NCBI GenBank assembly: GCA_963921355.3
Contig: OZ001190.1
Location: forward strand, 3,472,001 to 3,536,000
Direction of reading: 5' to 3'
Origin: CAWUEZ02 sp963921355
GTDB lineage: Bacteria; Pseudomonadota; Alphaproteobacteria; Thalassobaculales; Thalassobaculaceae
Length of the DNA: 64,000 nucleotides
Made by a program: the position numbers and the translations under genes. Below are positions 26,692 through 34,993 of the stretch, in pieces. The number at the start of each line of letters is the position of its first letter. Position 1 is the first letter of the stretch. Under the pieces are notes generated by a model. It saw only the letters and a list, made by a program, of their open reading frames with translations. It searched no databases and was not told where the DNA came from.

Positions 26692-28173
26692 TCACATGTC
26701 CGATCGTACGCTGCGGATCACCGGGATGTCCAATTCCCGGATCTTCTTGCGCAGGGTGTTGCGGTTCACGCCGAGCAGTTCCGCTGCCCGGATCTGGTTG
26801 CCCCGGGTGGCCTTCAGGCACAGCGAAATCAGCGGCCGTTCGACCTCCCTGATGACCCGTTCATGCAGTCCGGATGCCGGCAGATCGTCACGATGGGCGT
26901 TGAAATACGCTGTGAGATGGCGTTCGACCGCGCCGGCCAGGTTTTCGTCGTCGGGCGCTTTTGCCTCACCGGCCACCCCCACCTCCGTCGGTTCGATGAG
27001 TTCGGCGTCGATCACCGCGCCGCCGATCATCTCCTCCGCGTACAGCGCTGAAAGGCGGCGGCACAGGTTCTCCAGTTCGCGAACGTTCCCCGGCCAGGAG
27101 TAGGCCTGAAGCCGAGCGATCGCATCGGCATCCAGATGCTTGGACGGCAAGCCCTCCTCCGGCATCAGCGACAGGAAGTGGCGCGCCAGATCAGGCACGT
27201 CCTCACGGCGCTCGCGCAGCGCCGGCAGGCGGATCGGCACCACGTTCAACCGGTAGAACAGATCCTCGCGGAACAGTCCCTGCTGGATCAACTGCCGAAG
27301 GTCGCGGTGGGTCGCGGCGATGATGCGGACATCGGCCCGGATCGAGGACCGGCCGCCGACCGTGGTGTACTCGCCTTCCTGCAGGACCCGCAGCAGACGG
27401 GTCTGCGCTTCCAGCGGCATATCCCCGATCTCATCCAGGAACATGGTGCCGGCCTGTGCCTGCTCAAAGCGGCCGGTGGCCCGCATGGTGGCGCCGGTAA
27501 ACGATCCCTTCTCGTGACCGAACAACTCGGACTCGATCAGCTCCCGAGGTATGGCGGCCATGTTGATCGCCACGAACGGGCCAGCGGCACGCTTGCCATA
27601 GTCGTGCAGGGCGCGCGCGACCAGTTCCTTACCGGTCCCGGACTCACCGGTGATCATGACCGTCAGATCGGTGCCCATGAGCCGGGCCAGCACCCGGTAG
27701 ATGTCCTGCATCGCCGCCGAGCGGCCGATCAGCGGGAGCTGTTCGTCGCCTTTCAGCTCAGCCGCCCGGATCTCGGCTTCGGGTTCTTTCGGGCCGGGCG
27801 CCGGCGCCGCCAGGGCCTTGCCGACCGTCGCGACCAGTTCGTTCAGGTCGAAGGGTTTCGGCAGGTAATCGAAGGCTCCGCGCTCACTCGCCTTGACCGC
27901 GGTCAGCAGGGTATTCTGAGCGCTCATGACGATGATGCGCAGATCCGGGCGCATTTTTCGAATACGTGGCAACAAGTCGAGACCGTTCTCGTCCGGCATC
28001 ACCACATCGGTGATCACCAGATCTCCCTCGCCCGCTTCGACCCATCGCCAGAGCCCGGCAGCGGTTCCTGTGCTCCGCACACTGTGCCCCAGGCGGGTGA
28101 GCGCATGGCCAAGGACGGTCCTGATCGCCCGATCATCGTCAGCGATCAGGATCGAGGCGGGGGCCTGGGTCAT
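26692..28173 (-). CDS. ntrC: Nitrogen regulator NtrC (NR-I)
   Basis: A 493-residue sigma54 activator. The start is ATG 28173 (MTQAPASILIADDDRAIR), overlapping the ntrB stop by four bases; the much longer open frame upstream is a shadow of ntrB. The receiver domain carries the phosphoacceptor Asp in LVITDVVMPDENG. The AAA+ domain has Walker A GESGTGKE, the sigma54-contact loop KGSFTGAT, and Walker B MFLDEIGDMP. The C-terminal Fis-type helix-turn-helix is NQIRAAELLGVNRNTLRKKI. It activates nitrogen-assimilation genes when phosphorylated by NtrB. Confidence 0.98.
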   Translation of the reverse strand: MTQAPASILIADDDRAIRTVLGHALTRLGHSVRSTGTAAGLWRWVEAGEGDLVITDVVMPDENGLDLLPRIRKMRPDLRIIVMSAQNTLLTAVKASERGAFDYLPKPFDLNELVATVGKALAAPAPGPKEPEAEIRAAELKGDEQLPLIGRSAAMQDIYRVLARLMGTDLTVMITGESGTGKELVARALHDYGKRAAGPFVAINMAAIPRELIESELFGHEKGSFTGATMRATGRFEQAQAGTMFLDEIGDMPLEAQTRLLRVLQEGEYTTVGGRSSIRADVRIIAATHRDLRQLIQQGLFREDLFYRLNVVPIRLPALRERREDVPDLARHFLSLMPEEGLPSKHLDADAIARLQAYSWPGNVRELENLCRRLSALYAEEMIGGAVIDAELIEPTEVGVAGEAKAPDDENLAGAVERHLTAYFNAHRDDLPASGLHERVIREVERPLISLCLKATRGNQIRAAELLGVNRNTLRKKIRELDIPVIRSVRSDM

Positions 28174-29339
28174 CTTGTCTTCTCGCGGCTGGCCGCCGGG
28201 CCTTCTGTCCGCCGCGCCCTGCGGTCGCCCGGGGCGTCCACGATCGGCAGCGTCAGGCGCATGATGGTCCGACGCGGCACCGAGTCGACCTCCACCACGC
28301 CGCCGTGGTCGGCCACAGCCTTCGCCACAAAGGCCAGGCCGAGCCCCGATCCGTTGGTCTTGGTGGTGACGAACGGCTCGAACAGATTGGCCTGCAGATC
28401 GTCCGGGATGCCCGGCCCGTTGTCCTGAACCGTAACCTGCAGAGGCAGATGCATGCGTTCGCGGGTTCCGGCGACCGCAACCCGCATGCCATGGCGATAG
28501 CTTGTTGTCAGCGTGATCTCGCCGCCCTCCTCCGGAACCGCCTCGCAGGCGTTCTTGATCAGGTTCAGAAACACCTGGATCAGGATGTCCCGGTTCCCGA
28601 GCACCGACGGCAATGACGGGTCGTACTGCTCGATAAAGGTCGCATGCCGGCCGAAGCCGTTCTGGGCGATCCGGCGGCAATGCTCCAGAACCTCGTGGAT
28701 GTTGGTGGCGCCGCGTTCGATCGGCCGTTCGTCGGAGAACACCTCTATTCGATCGACAAGCGCGCAGATCCGGTCGGTTTCGTCGCAGATCAGGCGGGTC
28801 AGGATCTGTTCGTCTCCCGCCACCGACTGCTCGAGCAGTTGCGCCGCACCTCGAATGCCGGAAAGCGGGTTCTTCACCTCGTGAGCCAGCATCGACGCCA
28901 TGGCGCTGACCGACCGCGCCGCGCCGCGATAGGACAGTTGGCGGTGCATCTTCGAGGCGATCGAACGCTCCTGAAGATTGACCGCCACGGTGCCTTGGGC
29001 CTCCGGAATTGGCGCGATCTGAACGTTCATGATGGTCTGGCCGATCCGGGGCGAGGCGATCTCCAGATCGTAGTCGCTGAGGCCGCTCTGAGCCGAGCGG
29101 GCCTGCGCGATCATGCCGACCAGCGGGCTGTCCTGTGGAATCCACTCTGTGAGCGGCTTGCCGGCCGCGGCGATGGCACTGGAGCCCAGCAGATGTTCGG
29201 CAGCGATGTTGGCGGTGACAATCCGGTTCGCGGCATCCAGGACGATGACGGCCCAGGGCAACGCATTGAGGACCGTGTTGCCGTCAATCCCTGACCCTTG
29301 CAGGGGTGCCGGCACCCTGGAGGCGGCGGAGGTCGTCAT
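28170..29339 (-). CDS. ntrB: Nitrogen sensor kinase NtrB (NR-II)
   Basis: A 389-residue soluble histidine kinase: an N-terminal PAS domain (ALPWAVIVLDAANRIVTAN), the H-box SMLAHEVKNPLSGIRGAAQL, and the ATP-binding N and G boxes (NLIKNACEAV, DNGPGIPDDL, GSGLGLAFV). It is kinase and phosphatase for NtrC under PII control. It overlaps dusB upstream and ntrC downstream by four bases each, giving a tightly coupled operon. Confidence 0.98.
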   Translation of the reverse strand: MTTSAASRVPAPLQGSGIDGNTVLNALPWAVIVLDAANRIVTANIAAEHLLGSSAIAAAGKPLTEWIPQDSPLVGMIAQARSAQSGLSDYDLEIASPRIGQTIMNVQIAPIPEAQGTVAVNLQERSIASKMHRQLSYRGAARSVSAMASMLAHEVKNPLSGIRGAAQLLEQSVAGDEQILTRLICDETDRICALVDRIEVFSDERPIERGATNIHEVLEHCRRIAQNGFGRHATFIEQYDPSLPSVLGNRDILIQVFLNLIKNACEAVPEEGGEITLTTSYRHGMRVAVAGTRERMHLPLQVTVQDNGPGIPDDLQANLFEPFVTTKTNGSGLGLAFVAKAVADHGGVVEVDSVPRRTIMRLTLPIVDAPGDRRARRTEGPAASREKTR

Positions 29340-30334
29340 GCTGCCACCCGGGTCGGTCGGGGTTCGTCAATCAACGCGAAGTAGCGGTCAATCTCGGCGA
29401 ACACCGTCGCTGGATCGGTGGTGTTGTTGATCCGTTGCCGGAAAGCCGCCACGCCCGGCAGCCCCTCGAGATACCAGCCGATGTGCTTGCGCGCGTTGCG
29501 GATGCCCGACTGAACACCGTAATGCGACAGCATAGCGTCCAGATGCTCATGTAGGATCCCACGGCGCTCCCGCGGCGTCGGATCCGCCGGCACCGGTTGC
29601 CCAGCGAGGGCCGCCGCCACTTGGGCGGGAAACCAGGGCCGGCCATAGCAGCCGCGGCCGATCATCACCCCATCGGCGCCCGACTGACGCAAGCACTCCC
29701 GCGCATCGTCGATCGACACCACGTCTCCGTTGGCGACGACCGGAACGGCCACCGCCTCACACACGCTTCTGATGGCCGTCCAATCCGCCTGACCGTTGTA
29801 CATCTGGCAGCGGGTCCGGCCGTGCACCGTGACGAGCTGAACCCCTTCCCGCTCCGCGATCCGCGCGAGCGTCGCGGCGTTGCGGTCCTGATCGCTCCAC
29901 CCCAGGCGCATCTTCACCGTGACCGGAACCGGGACCGCCCCGACCACCGCCGCCATGATCCGACCGGCCAGCCCCTCATCGCGCATCAGCGCCGAGCCGG
30001 CATACTTGTTCACGACCTTCTTGGCGGGACACCCCATGTTGATGTCGACGACGTCGGCCCCGCGATCGGCGACGATCCGCGCCGCCTCCGCCATGACCGC
30101 AGGATCCCAAACGGCAAGCTGAACAATCGAAAGGTCGTCTTCCCCGTCGATCTCGGCCTTGCGCACCTCGTCGCGGACATCGCGCAACATTGCCGCACTC
30201 GCCACCATCTCGGTGACGACCAGAGGGGCGCCGAGCCTGCGGGCGAGACGGCGAAACGGCCGGTCCGTCACGCCCGACATGGGAGCGACCATCACCGGCG
30301 CTGAGGCCCGATGGGTTCCGAAGGTAATGCTCAT
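29336..30334 (-). CDS. dusB: tRNA-dihydrouridine synthase DusB (NifR3)
   Basis: A 332-residue FMN enzyme that reduces uridines in tRNA. Visible are the N-terminal VMVAPMSGVTDRPFRRL, the catalytic cysteine in MGCPAKKVVNKYAGSAL, VKMRLGW, VHGRTRCQMYNGQADW, and the FMN-binding ANGDV and MIGRGCYGRPW. It is the first gene of the dusB-ntrB-ntrC-ntrY-ntrX operon, as in Rhodobacter and Azospirillum nifR3. A palindrome with two GANTC sites lies about 50-63 bp upstream. Confidence 0.97.
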   Translation of the reverse strand: MSITFGTHRASAPVMVAPMSGVTDRPFRRLARRLGAPLVVTEMVASAAMLRDVRDEVRKAEIDGEDDLSIVQLAVWDPAVMAEAARIVADRGADVVDINMGCPAKKVVNKYAGSALMRDEGLAGRIMAAVVGAVPVPVTVKMRLGWSDQDRNAATLARIAEREGVQLVTVHGRTRCQMYNGQADWTAIRSVCEAVAVPVVANGDVVSIDDARECLRQSGADGVMIGRGCYGRPWFPAQVAAALAGQPVPADPTPRERRGILHEHLDAMLSHYGVQSGIRNARKHIGWYLEGLPGVAAFRQRINNTTDPATVFAEIDRYFALIDEPRPTRVAA

Positions 30335-30382
30335 AAATTAGGCAGCGGACCGTCGTGATGAAATCTTGAGCAATGGTAGCGA

Positions 30383-30397
30383 CGAATCCAGGATTCG
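30383..30397. promoter_or_regulatory. Palindrome with paired GANTC sites upstream of the dusB-ntr operon
   Basis: CGAATCC-A-GGATTCG, a perfect 7-bp inverted repeat with a one-base centre, contains GAATC (30384-30388) and GATTC (30392-30396) back to back. It lies 49-63 bp upstream of dusB, at typical promoter distance. It may be an operator, a CcrM-methylated site, or both. Confidence 0.4.
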
Positions 30398-30426
30398 CAA
30401 GCCCTCTCTCGGGCCTGCGTCGCCCC

Positions 30427-31218
30427 CTACTCCCCAATCAGGGCGTTCACGGCCTTCACACCCGGATAGGCCAGCGTGAGCAGCAGATAAACCGTCAGCA
30501 CCCCGCGCGCCGCGCGCTTTCCGCGAAGGCCGAAGCGCGAATGGGCTAGCAGCACGGCCCCGACCACCGCGAAGGCCAGCAGCGAAAGGACGGTCTTGTG
30601 GTCCAGTTCCAGCCATGCGCCGCCGGTCCCGGCCTGCAACACCATGCCGCTGACGATCCCAATGCCCAGCACAACCAGCGCCGAGGTCAGCAGGGCAAAC
30701 AATAGGGTCTCAGCATCGGCGACGGCCGGCAAACCGCCGCTCGGCCCGACCGGATGCTTCGCCTTCAGAGCCCGCTCCTTGAGGAACACCGCGATGCCGG
30801 CAACCGCCGCGAGGGTCGCCAGCGCATAGGTGGCCAGTGACACAGCAACGTGAACCACGACCCATGGAGCGGGCGCCGGGACCGCCCCCGGTCGGCCCGG
30901 CTCATCCAGAAGGGTCGCCAGCAACGCGACGAGCAGGAGATACGGTCCCAACAGGCCCGCCATCCGGGCCATGGTCGCCGAAATCGCCGAGATCAGGGCG
31001 AAGACGAGAACCGTGGCGGCGACGGACACCCACAGCGCGGCTCCCAAGCCCACGTCCCAGCTGTCGCCGAAGCGCACCAGGCTCCAGCCGACGGCCCCGG
31101 CCGCCGCGACGGCGACCGCCAGCCAGAAGCGCAGGTCACGCGCGGACTGCGGCCGGATCGCGAACAGGGCGATCGGCAGCACCGCGATCACCGCCGACAG
31201 GTTGACGAGGAGAGACAT
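30427..31218 (-). CDS. CcsA/HemX-type cytochrome c assembly membrane protein
   Basis: A 263-residue integral membrane protein with about eight hydrophobic helices. The C-terminal half matches the CcsA/YpjD family (WVVVHVAVSLATYALATLAA, AVFLKERAL, LDHKTVLSLLAFAVVGAVLL), with conserved His in the VVVHV and LDHK segments and the HSRFGLRGKRAA loop. In proteobacteria such single genes beside ffh or dusB are called YpjD-like; the exact role in cytochrome or haem handling is not established. Transcribed toward dusB, with a 92-bp gap between. Confidence 0.83.
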   Translation of the reverse strand: MSLLVNLSAVIAVLPIALFAIRPQSARDLRFWLAVAVAAAGAVGWSLVRFGDSWDVGLGAALWVSVAATVLVFALISAISATMARMAGLLGPYLLLVALLATLLDEPGRPGAVPAPAPWVVVHVAVSLATYALATLAAVAGIAVFLKERALKAKHPVGPSGGLPAVADAETLLFALLTSALVVLGIGIVSGMVLQAGTGGAWLELDHKTVLSLLAFAVVGAVLLAHSRFGLRGKRAARGVLTVYLLLTLAYPGVKAVNALIGE

Positions 31219-31331
31219 GGCGCGATGCCTACACTAAGATCGACGCGTACTCCAGTCACCTAGCGTGGCTCGGCGCGCCGCCCGGCGGGATATGGACTGA
31301 TCGGCCCGGACAGGGCGGGAAAGGAACACCG

Positions 31332-32498
31332 GTGAAGACGTGCGTGCTGATCGTTGCCGCGGGCCGCGGTGAGCGCGCTGGCGCAGGGCTCCCAAAACAG
31401 TACCGCCAGCTCGCCGGCACGCCGGTTCTGCGCCGCAGCGTGCAGGCCTTCATCGCCCACCCGGCGATCGCGGCGGTGCAGGTGGTGATTGCCGCAGGCG
31501 ACCAGGAACGATACGACCGGGCGGTCGGAGATCTGGACCTGCCGCCGCCGATTATCGGCGGTGCGGAACGCCAGGTATCGGTCCGGCTCGGCCTTGAAGG
31601 GCTGGAAACCCAGGCCCCTGACTGCGTGCTGATCCATGACGCGGCCCGCCCGGTGGTCCCTCCGGCCTTGATTGACCGTGTGGTCGCGGCCCTGGAAGAA
31701 GCCCCGGCGGCGCTGCCGGTCCTGCCGGTCGTCGACACGGTGCGGCGTGGCGAGGCAGGACTTTCCCTTGGGACCGTGCCGCGCGTGAACCTGTATCGTG
31801 CCCAGACCCCCCAGGGGATGCGGTTCTCCGAGATCCTGGCTGCCCACCGGGCCGCTGAGGAGCAGGACATCACGGTGACCGACGACGCCGCCCTTATGGA
31901 ATGGGCGGGACATCCCGTGCGTTTGGTCGACGGCGCGGAGGAAACGATGAAGATCACCACGACCGAGGACTTCCGGCGGGCCGAGGCCGATTTGCGTCAG
32001 GCCTTGGAAATCCGTGTCGGCACGGGCTTCGACGTCCACCGTTTCGGACCCGGCGACGGCGTCACCCTGGGCGGCGTGAGCATCCCCCATGATCAGGCGC
32101 TGACCGGTCACTCCGATGCCGATGTCGCGCTCCACGCATTGACCGATGCGGTGCTGGGAGCGATCGGCGACGGGGACATCGGCAGCCACTTCCCTCCAAC
32201 CGACCCTCAATGGCGCGGGGCGGCGTCGGATCAGTTCCTGTCCCACGCCGTCGACCGCGTTACCGACCTCGGCGGCGAGATCCGCCACCTCGACCTCACC
32301 CTGATCTGCGAACGCCCGAAGGTCGGTCCGGTCCGCGACGCCATTCGGGAACGCATTGCCGAGATCTGCGCGCTGCCGGTTGCCAGGGTGTCCGTCAAAG
32401 CGACCACCACCGAGCGGCTGGGGTTCACTGGCCGTCGCGAGGGCATTGCTGCCCAGGCGGCGGCGACGGTCGCCCTGCCCCCGCCGGAAGACCCGTGA
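31332..32498 (+). CDS. ispDF: Fused IspD-IspF isoprenoid enzyme
   Basis: A 388-residue bifunctional enzyme of the MEP pathway. The N-terminal half is 2-C-methyl-D-erythritol 4-phosphate cytidylyltransferase (IVAAGRGERAGAGLPKQY; IHDAARPVV; NLYRAQTPQ). The C-terminal half is the cyclodiphosphate synthase IspF (GTGFDVHRFGPGDGV, GHSDADVALHALTDA, GDIGSHFPP). GTG 31332 is the start, after AAAGGAA. The fusion is characteristic of alpha- and epsilonproteobacteria. It overlaps pgpA by four bases. Confidence 0.97.
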   Translation: MKTCVLIVAAGRGERAGAGLPKQYRQLAGTPVLRRSVQAFIAHPAIAAVQVVIAAGDQERYDRAVGDLDLPPPIIGGAERQVSVRLGLEGLETQAPDCVLIHDAARPVVPPALIDRVVAALEEAPAALPVLPVVDTVRRGEAGLSLGTVPRVNLYRAQTPQGMRFSEILAAHRAAEEQDITVTDDAALMEWAGHPVRLVDGAEETMKITTTEDFRRAEADLRQALEIRVGTGFDVHRFGPGDGVTLGGVSIPHDQALTGHSDADVALHALTDAVLGAIGDGDIGSHFPPTDPQWRGAASDQFLSHAVDRVTDLGGEIRHLDLTLICERPKVGPVRDAIRERIAEICALPVARVSVKATTTERLGFTGRREGIAAQAAATVALPPPEDP

Positions 32499-32980
32499 GC
32501 GACCGGCCCAGCCTGTGGTCACCGGCCATCCTGGTGGCCACAGCGTGCGGATCCGGTTATCTGCCCAAAGCCCCCGGAACCTGGGGCTCGCTGGCTGCCG
32601 CCCTCGCAGCCTGGCCGCTGGCCGCCGCTTTCGGCCCGACCGCCCTGCTCGCGGCTGCCGCCGGGGCGACCGTGCTCGGCCTCTGGGCGACCAAGGTCTA
32701 CATCTCGCGCACCGGCGCCAAGGACCCCGGGCCGGTCGTGATCGATGAGGTTGCCGGCCAATGGCTGACCCTGGCGGCCTGTCCGCTCGACCCGTTCTGG
32801 TGGCTGGCGGGGTTTCTGGCCTTTCGTGTCACGGACATCACCAAGCCGTTTCCCGCGAACTGGGTCGATCGACGAGTCGACGGGGCGGGCGGCGTCATGC
32901 TCGACGATCTGGTGGCTGGTGCCTACGCTCTTGGCGCGATCCTGGCGGCACGTTGGGCCCTCGGCGACGTCACCCTGTAA
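32495..32980 (+). CDS. pgpA: Phosphatidylglycerophosphatase A
   Basis: A 161-residue membrane enzyme starting at GTG 32495, which overlaps the ispDF stop (GTGA). The family motif is GSGYLPKAPGTWGSL near the N-terminus, followed by IDEVAGQWL and FRVTDITKPFPANWVDRR with the metal-binding acidic residues, then DDLVAG. It dephosphorylates phosphatidylglycerol phosphate. The operon continues to the PncC-like gene 16 bp on. Confidence 0.95.
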   Translation: MSDRPSLWSPAILVATACGSGYLPKAPGTWGSLAAALAAWPLAAAFGPTALLAAAAGATVLGLWATKVYISRTGAKDPGPVVIDEVAGQWLTLAACPLDPFWWLAGFLAFRVTDITKPFPANWVDRRVDGAGGVMLDDLVAGAYALGAILAARWALGDVTL

Positions 32981-32996
32981 GTGGAGGTCGATCACC

Positions 32997-33482
32997 ATGC
33001 TGCCCGATGATCTGCGGTCCCTCGCGACCCACGTCCTCGATGCCGCGCGCAACCGCGCCATCCTGATCGCCACGGCGGAATCCTGTACCGGCGGACTGAT
33101 CGCCGGATGCCTGACAGAGATTTCCGGCTCGTCCGCCGTCGTCGACCGGGGGTTCGTGACCTACTCGAACGAGGCCAAGACCGAGATGCTGGGCGTGCCG
33201 GCCGAACTCATCGCGATGCACGGGGCGGTGTCGGAGCCGGTTGCCCGAGCCATGGCGGATGGCGCGCTCACCCGCTCCCGGGCCGGGCTGACGATTGCGG
33301 TCACCGGGGTTGCCGGCCCCGGCGGCGGAAGCGCCGACAAACCGGTCGGACTGGTGCATTTCGGATGCGCGATGGCGGGCGGCGAGATGCTGCACGATCG
33401 CCGGGTCTTCGACGGTGACCGGTCGGACATTCGTCGGGAGACCGTGCGCGCCGCGTTGGAGATGCTGGTGGCGCGGCTCTAG
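32997..33482 (+). CDS. pncC: CinA C-terminal family, nicotinamide-nucleotide amidase
   Basis: A 161-residue stand-alone CinA C-terminal domain (PncC), starting at ATG 32997 after GGAGG. The diagnostic segments are ATAESCTGGLIAGCLTEISG, SNEAKTEMLGVPAELI, GAVSEPVARAMADGAL, and VTGVAGPGGGSADKPVG. It deamidates nicotinamide mononucleotide and recycles pyridine nucleotides. The N-terminal CinA domain is absent, normal for PncC proteins. It is the last gene of the ispDF-pgpA-pncC operon. Confidence 0.95.
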   Translation: MLPDDLRSLATHVLDAARNRAILIATAESCTGGLIAGCLTEISGSSAVVDRGFVTYSNEAKTEMLGVPAELIAMHGAVSEPVARAMADGALTRSRAGLTIAVTGVAGPGGGSADKPVGLVHFGCAMAGGEMLHDRRVFDGDRSDIRRETVRAALEMLVARL

Positions 33483-33505
33483 GCTCACAGGCCTGGGATC
33501 CGGCC

Positions 33506-33937
33506 CTAGCCGTAGAGGGCGTCCGCGCGGTCCTCGAACGCCTGGACCATGCGCCGGACGGCCTCGTTGAAGAACAGCCCCATGACCCGCTGCAGCATCC
33601 GGTTCTTGAACTCGAAATCGACGTAGAAGTCGATCAGACAGCCGTCCTCGTGGTCGATGAAGACCCAGTGGTTGTTCAGGTAACGGAACGGCCCGTCGGA
33701 GTAGGAGACGTCGATGCGGTGCTGCTTTTCATGCAGTACCACGCGCGACGTGAACCGTTCGCGGATCATCTTGTAGCCGATAACCAGGTCGGCCCAGAAC
33801 GTGTTCCCGTCGCGCCGCTTGATCCGCGAGCCGACGCACCAGGGCAGGAAATCGGAATATTTGTCGACTGCTCCGACCAGGTCGTACATCTGGGCCGGCG
33901 AATAGGGGACGACCCGCTTTTCGGCGTGGGTAGGCAT
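33506..33937 (-). CDS. RatA/COQ10-like START-domain protein
   Basis: A 143-residue protein starting at ATG 33937 (MPTHAEKRVVPYSPAQMYDL). The COQ10/SRPBCC pattern includes VDKYSDFLPWCVGSRI, FRYLNNHWVF and a C-terminal amphipathic helix (RMVQAFEDRADALYG). Members bind ubiquinone or act as RatA-type ribosome-associated proteins; a ubiquinone-linked role is the usual view in alphaproteobacteria. It lies 16 bp after lipA in the same direction and convergent with pncC. Confidence 0.93.
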   Translation of the reverse strand: MPTHAEKRVVPYSPAQMYDLVGAVDKYSDFLPWCVGSRIKRRDGNTFWADLVIGYKMIRERFTSRVVLHEKQHRIDVSYSDGPFRYLNNHWVFIDHEDGCLIDFYVDFEFKNRMLQRVMGLFFNEAVRRMVQAFEDRADALYG

Positions 33938-33953
33938 CGACGGGATCCGCGCC

Positions 33954-34949
33954 CTAGGGGGTGGAGACGACGTCTGCCTCGTTGACAGAGTCTCCGGCCA
34001 ACCGCGCATCCCGCGCGGCCCGCAATTTCGCGAAATCGTCGCCGGCGAAATAGGACGACCGGGTCAGCGGGGACGCCGAGACCATCAGGAAGCCCTTCGA
34101 GAAAGCAAAGGTCTTGTAGCTGTCGAACTCGCCCGGCTCGACGAACCGGTCGACCACATGGTGCTTCGGTGTCGGCTGCAGATACTGCCCGATGGTCATG
34201 AAATCGACATCGGCCGAACGCAGGTCGTCCATCACCTGCAGGACCTCCTCGCGGCTTTCCCCGAGCCCGACCATGATCCCCGACTTGGTGAACATCGACG
34301 GATCAAGTTCCTTGACCTGGTGCTGCAGGTGCAGCGACGCGAAATAACGCGCACCCGGACGGACCTCCCCATAGAGCCGCGGCACGGTCTCCAGGTTGTG
34401 GTTGAAGACATCCGGCTTGGCGCCGACAACGACCTCCAGCGCATCCTTCTTGCGCAGAAAGTCCGGCGTAAGAACCTCGACGGTGCAGCCCGGCGCATGT
34501 TTGCGGATCTGCAGAATGGTCTCGGCGAAATGCCCGGCACCGCCATCCGGCAGGTCATCCCGGTCGACCGAGGTGATCACCACATGATTGAGGCCCAGCT
34601 TGGCGACCGACAGCGCCACGTTCTCCGGCTCGAGCGGATCGAGCGCGTCCGGCTTGCCCGTCGCGACGTTGCAGAACGTGCAGGCCCGGGTGCAGACCGA
34701 GCCCAGGATCATCATGGTCGCGTGCTTCTTCGACCAGCACTCGCCGATGTTCGGGCACGCGGCCTCCTCACACACGGTGTGAAGGTTGTGGTCCCGCATG
34801 ATCTGCCGGGTCTCGTGATAGGTCGCCGAAGTCGGCGCCTTGACCCGGATCCACGCCGGCTTGCGCTTCGCCACCGGATTGTCCGGCTTGTGGGTCTTTT
34901 CGGGATGGCGGACCCGCGCCGTCTCGGCGGATGTGGTCGCCTCGGTCAT
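33954..34949 (-). CDS. lipA: Lipoyl synthase
   Basis: A 331-residue radical-SAM enzyme inserting sulfur into octanoyl side chains of lipoyl domains. It has the auxiliary-cluster cysteines in CEEAACPNIGEC and the SAM-cluster motif CTRACTFC, plus the C-terminal RSSYFAGDDF serine motif. A Lys-rich N-terminal extension of about 35 residues is present. The position beside lpdA-pdhC-pdhB-pdhA fits its job, since PdhB and PdhC here both carry lipoyl domains. Confidence 0.98.
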   Translation of the reverse strand: MTEATTSAETARVRHPEKTHKPDNPVAKRKPAWIRVKAPTSATYHETRQIMRDHNLHTVCEEAACPNIGECWSKKHATMMILGSVCTRACTFCNVATGKPDALDPLEPENVALSVAKLGLNHVVITSVDRDDLPDGGAGHFAETILQIRKHAPGCTVEVLTPDFLRKKDALEVVVGAKPDVFNHNLETVPRLYGEVRPGARYFASLHLQHQVKELDPSMFTKSGIMVGLGESREEVLQVMDDLRSADVDFMTIGQYLQPTPKHHVVDRFVEPGEFDSYKTFAFSKGFLMVSASPLTRSSYFAGDDFAKLRAARDARLAGDSVNEADVVSTP

Positions 34950-34993
34950 GTAACGTTCCTCATGTCGGCGACCCGAAAGTCGCGGGCCGGACT

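Noticed and set aside
26692..29145. An 817-residue fused protein upstream-extended from ntrC
   Set aside because: The extra N-terminal part is an out-of-frame reading of ntrB; ntrC starts at 28173 with a four-base overlap.
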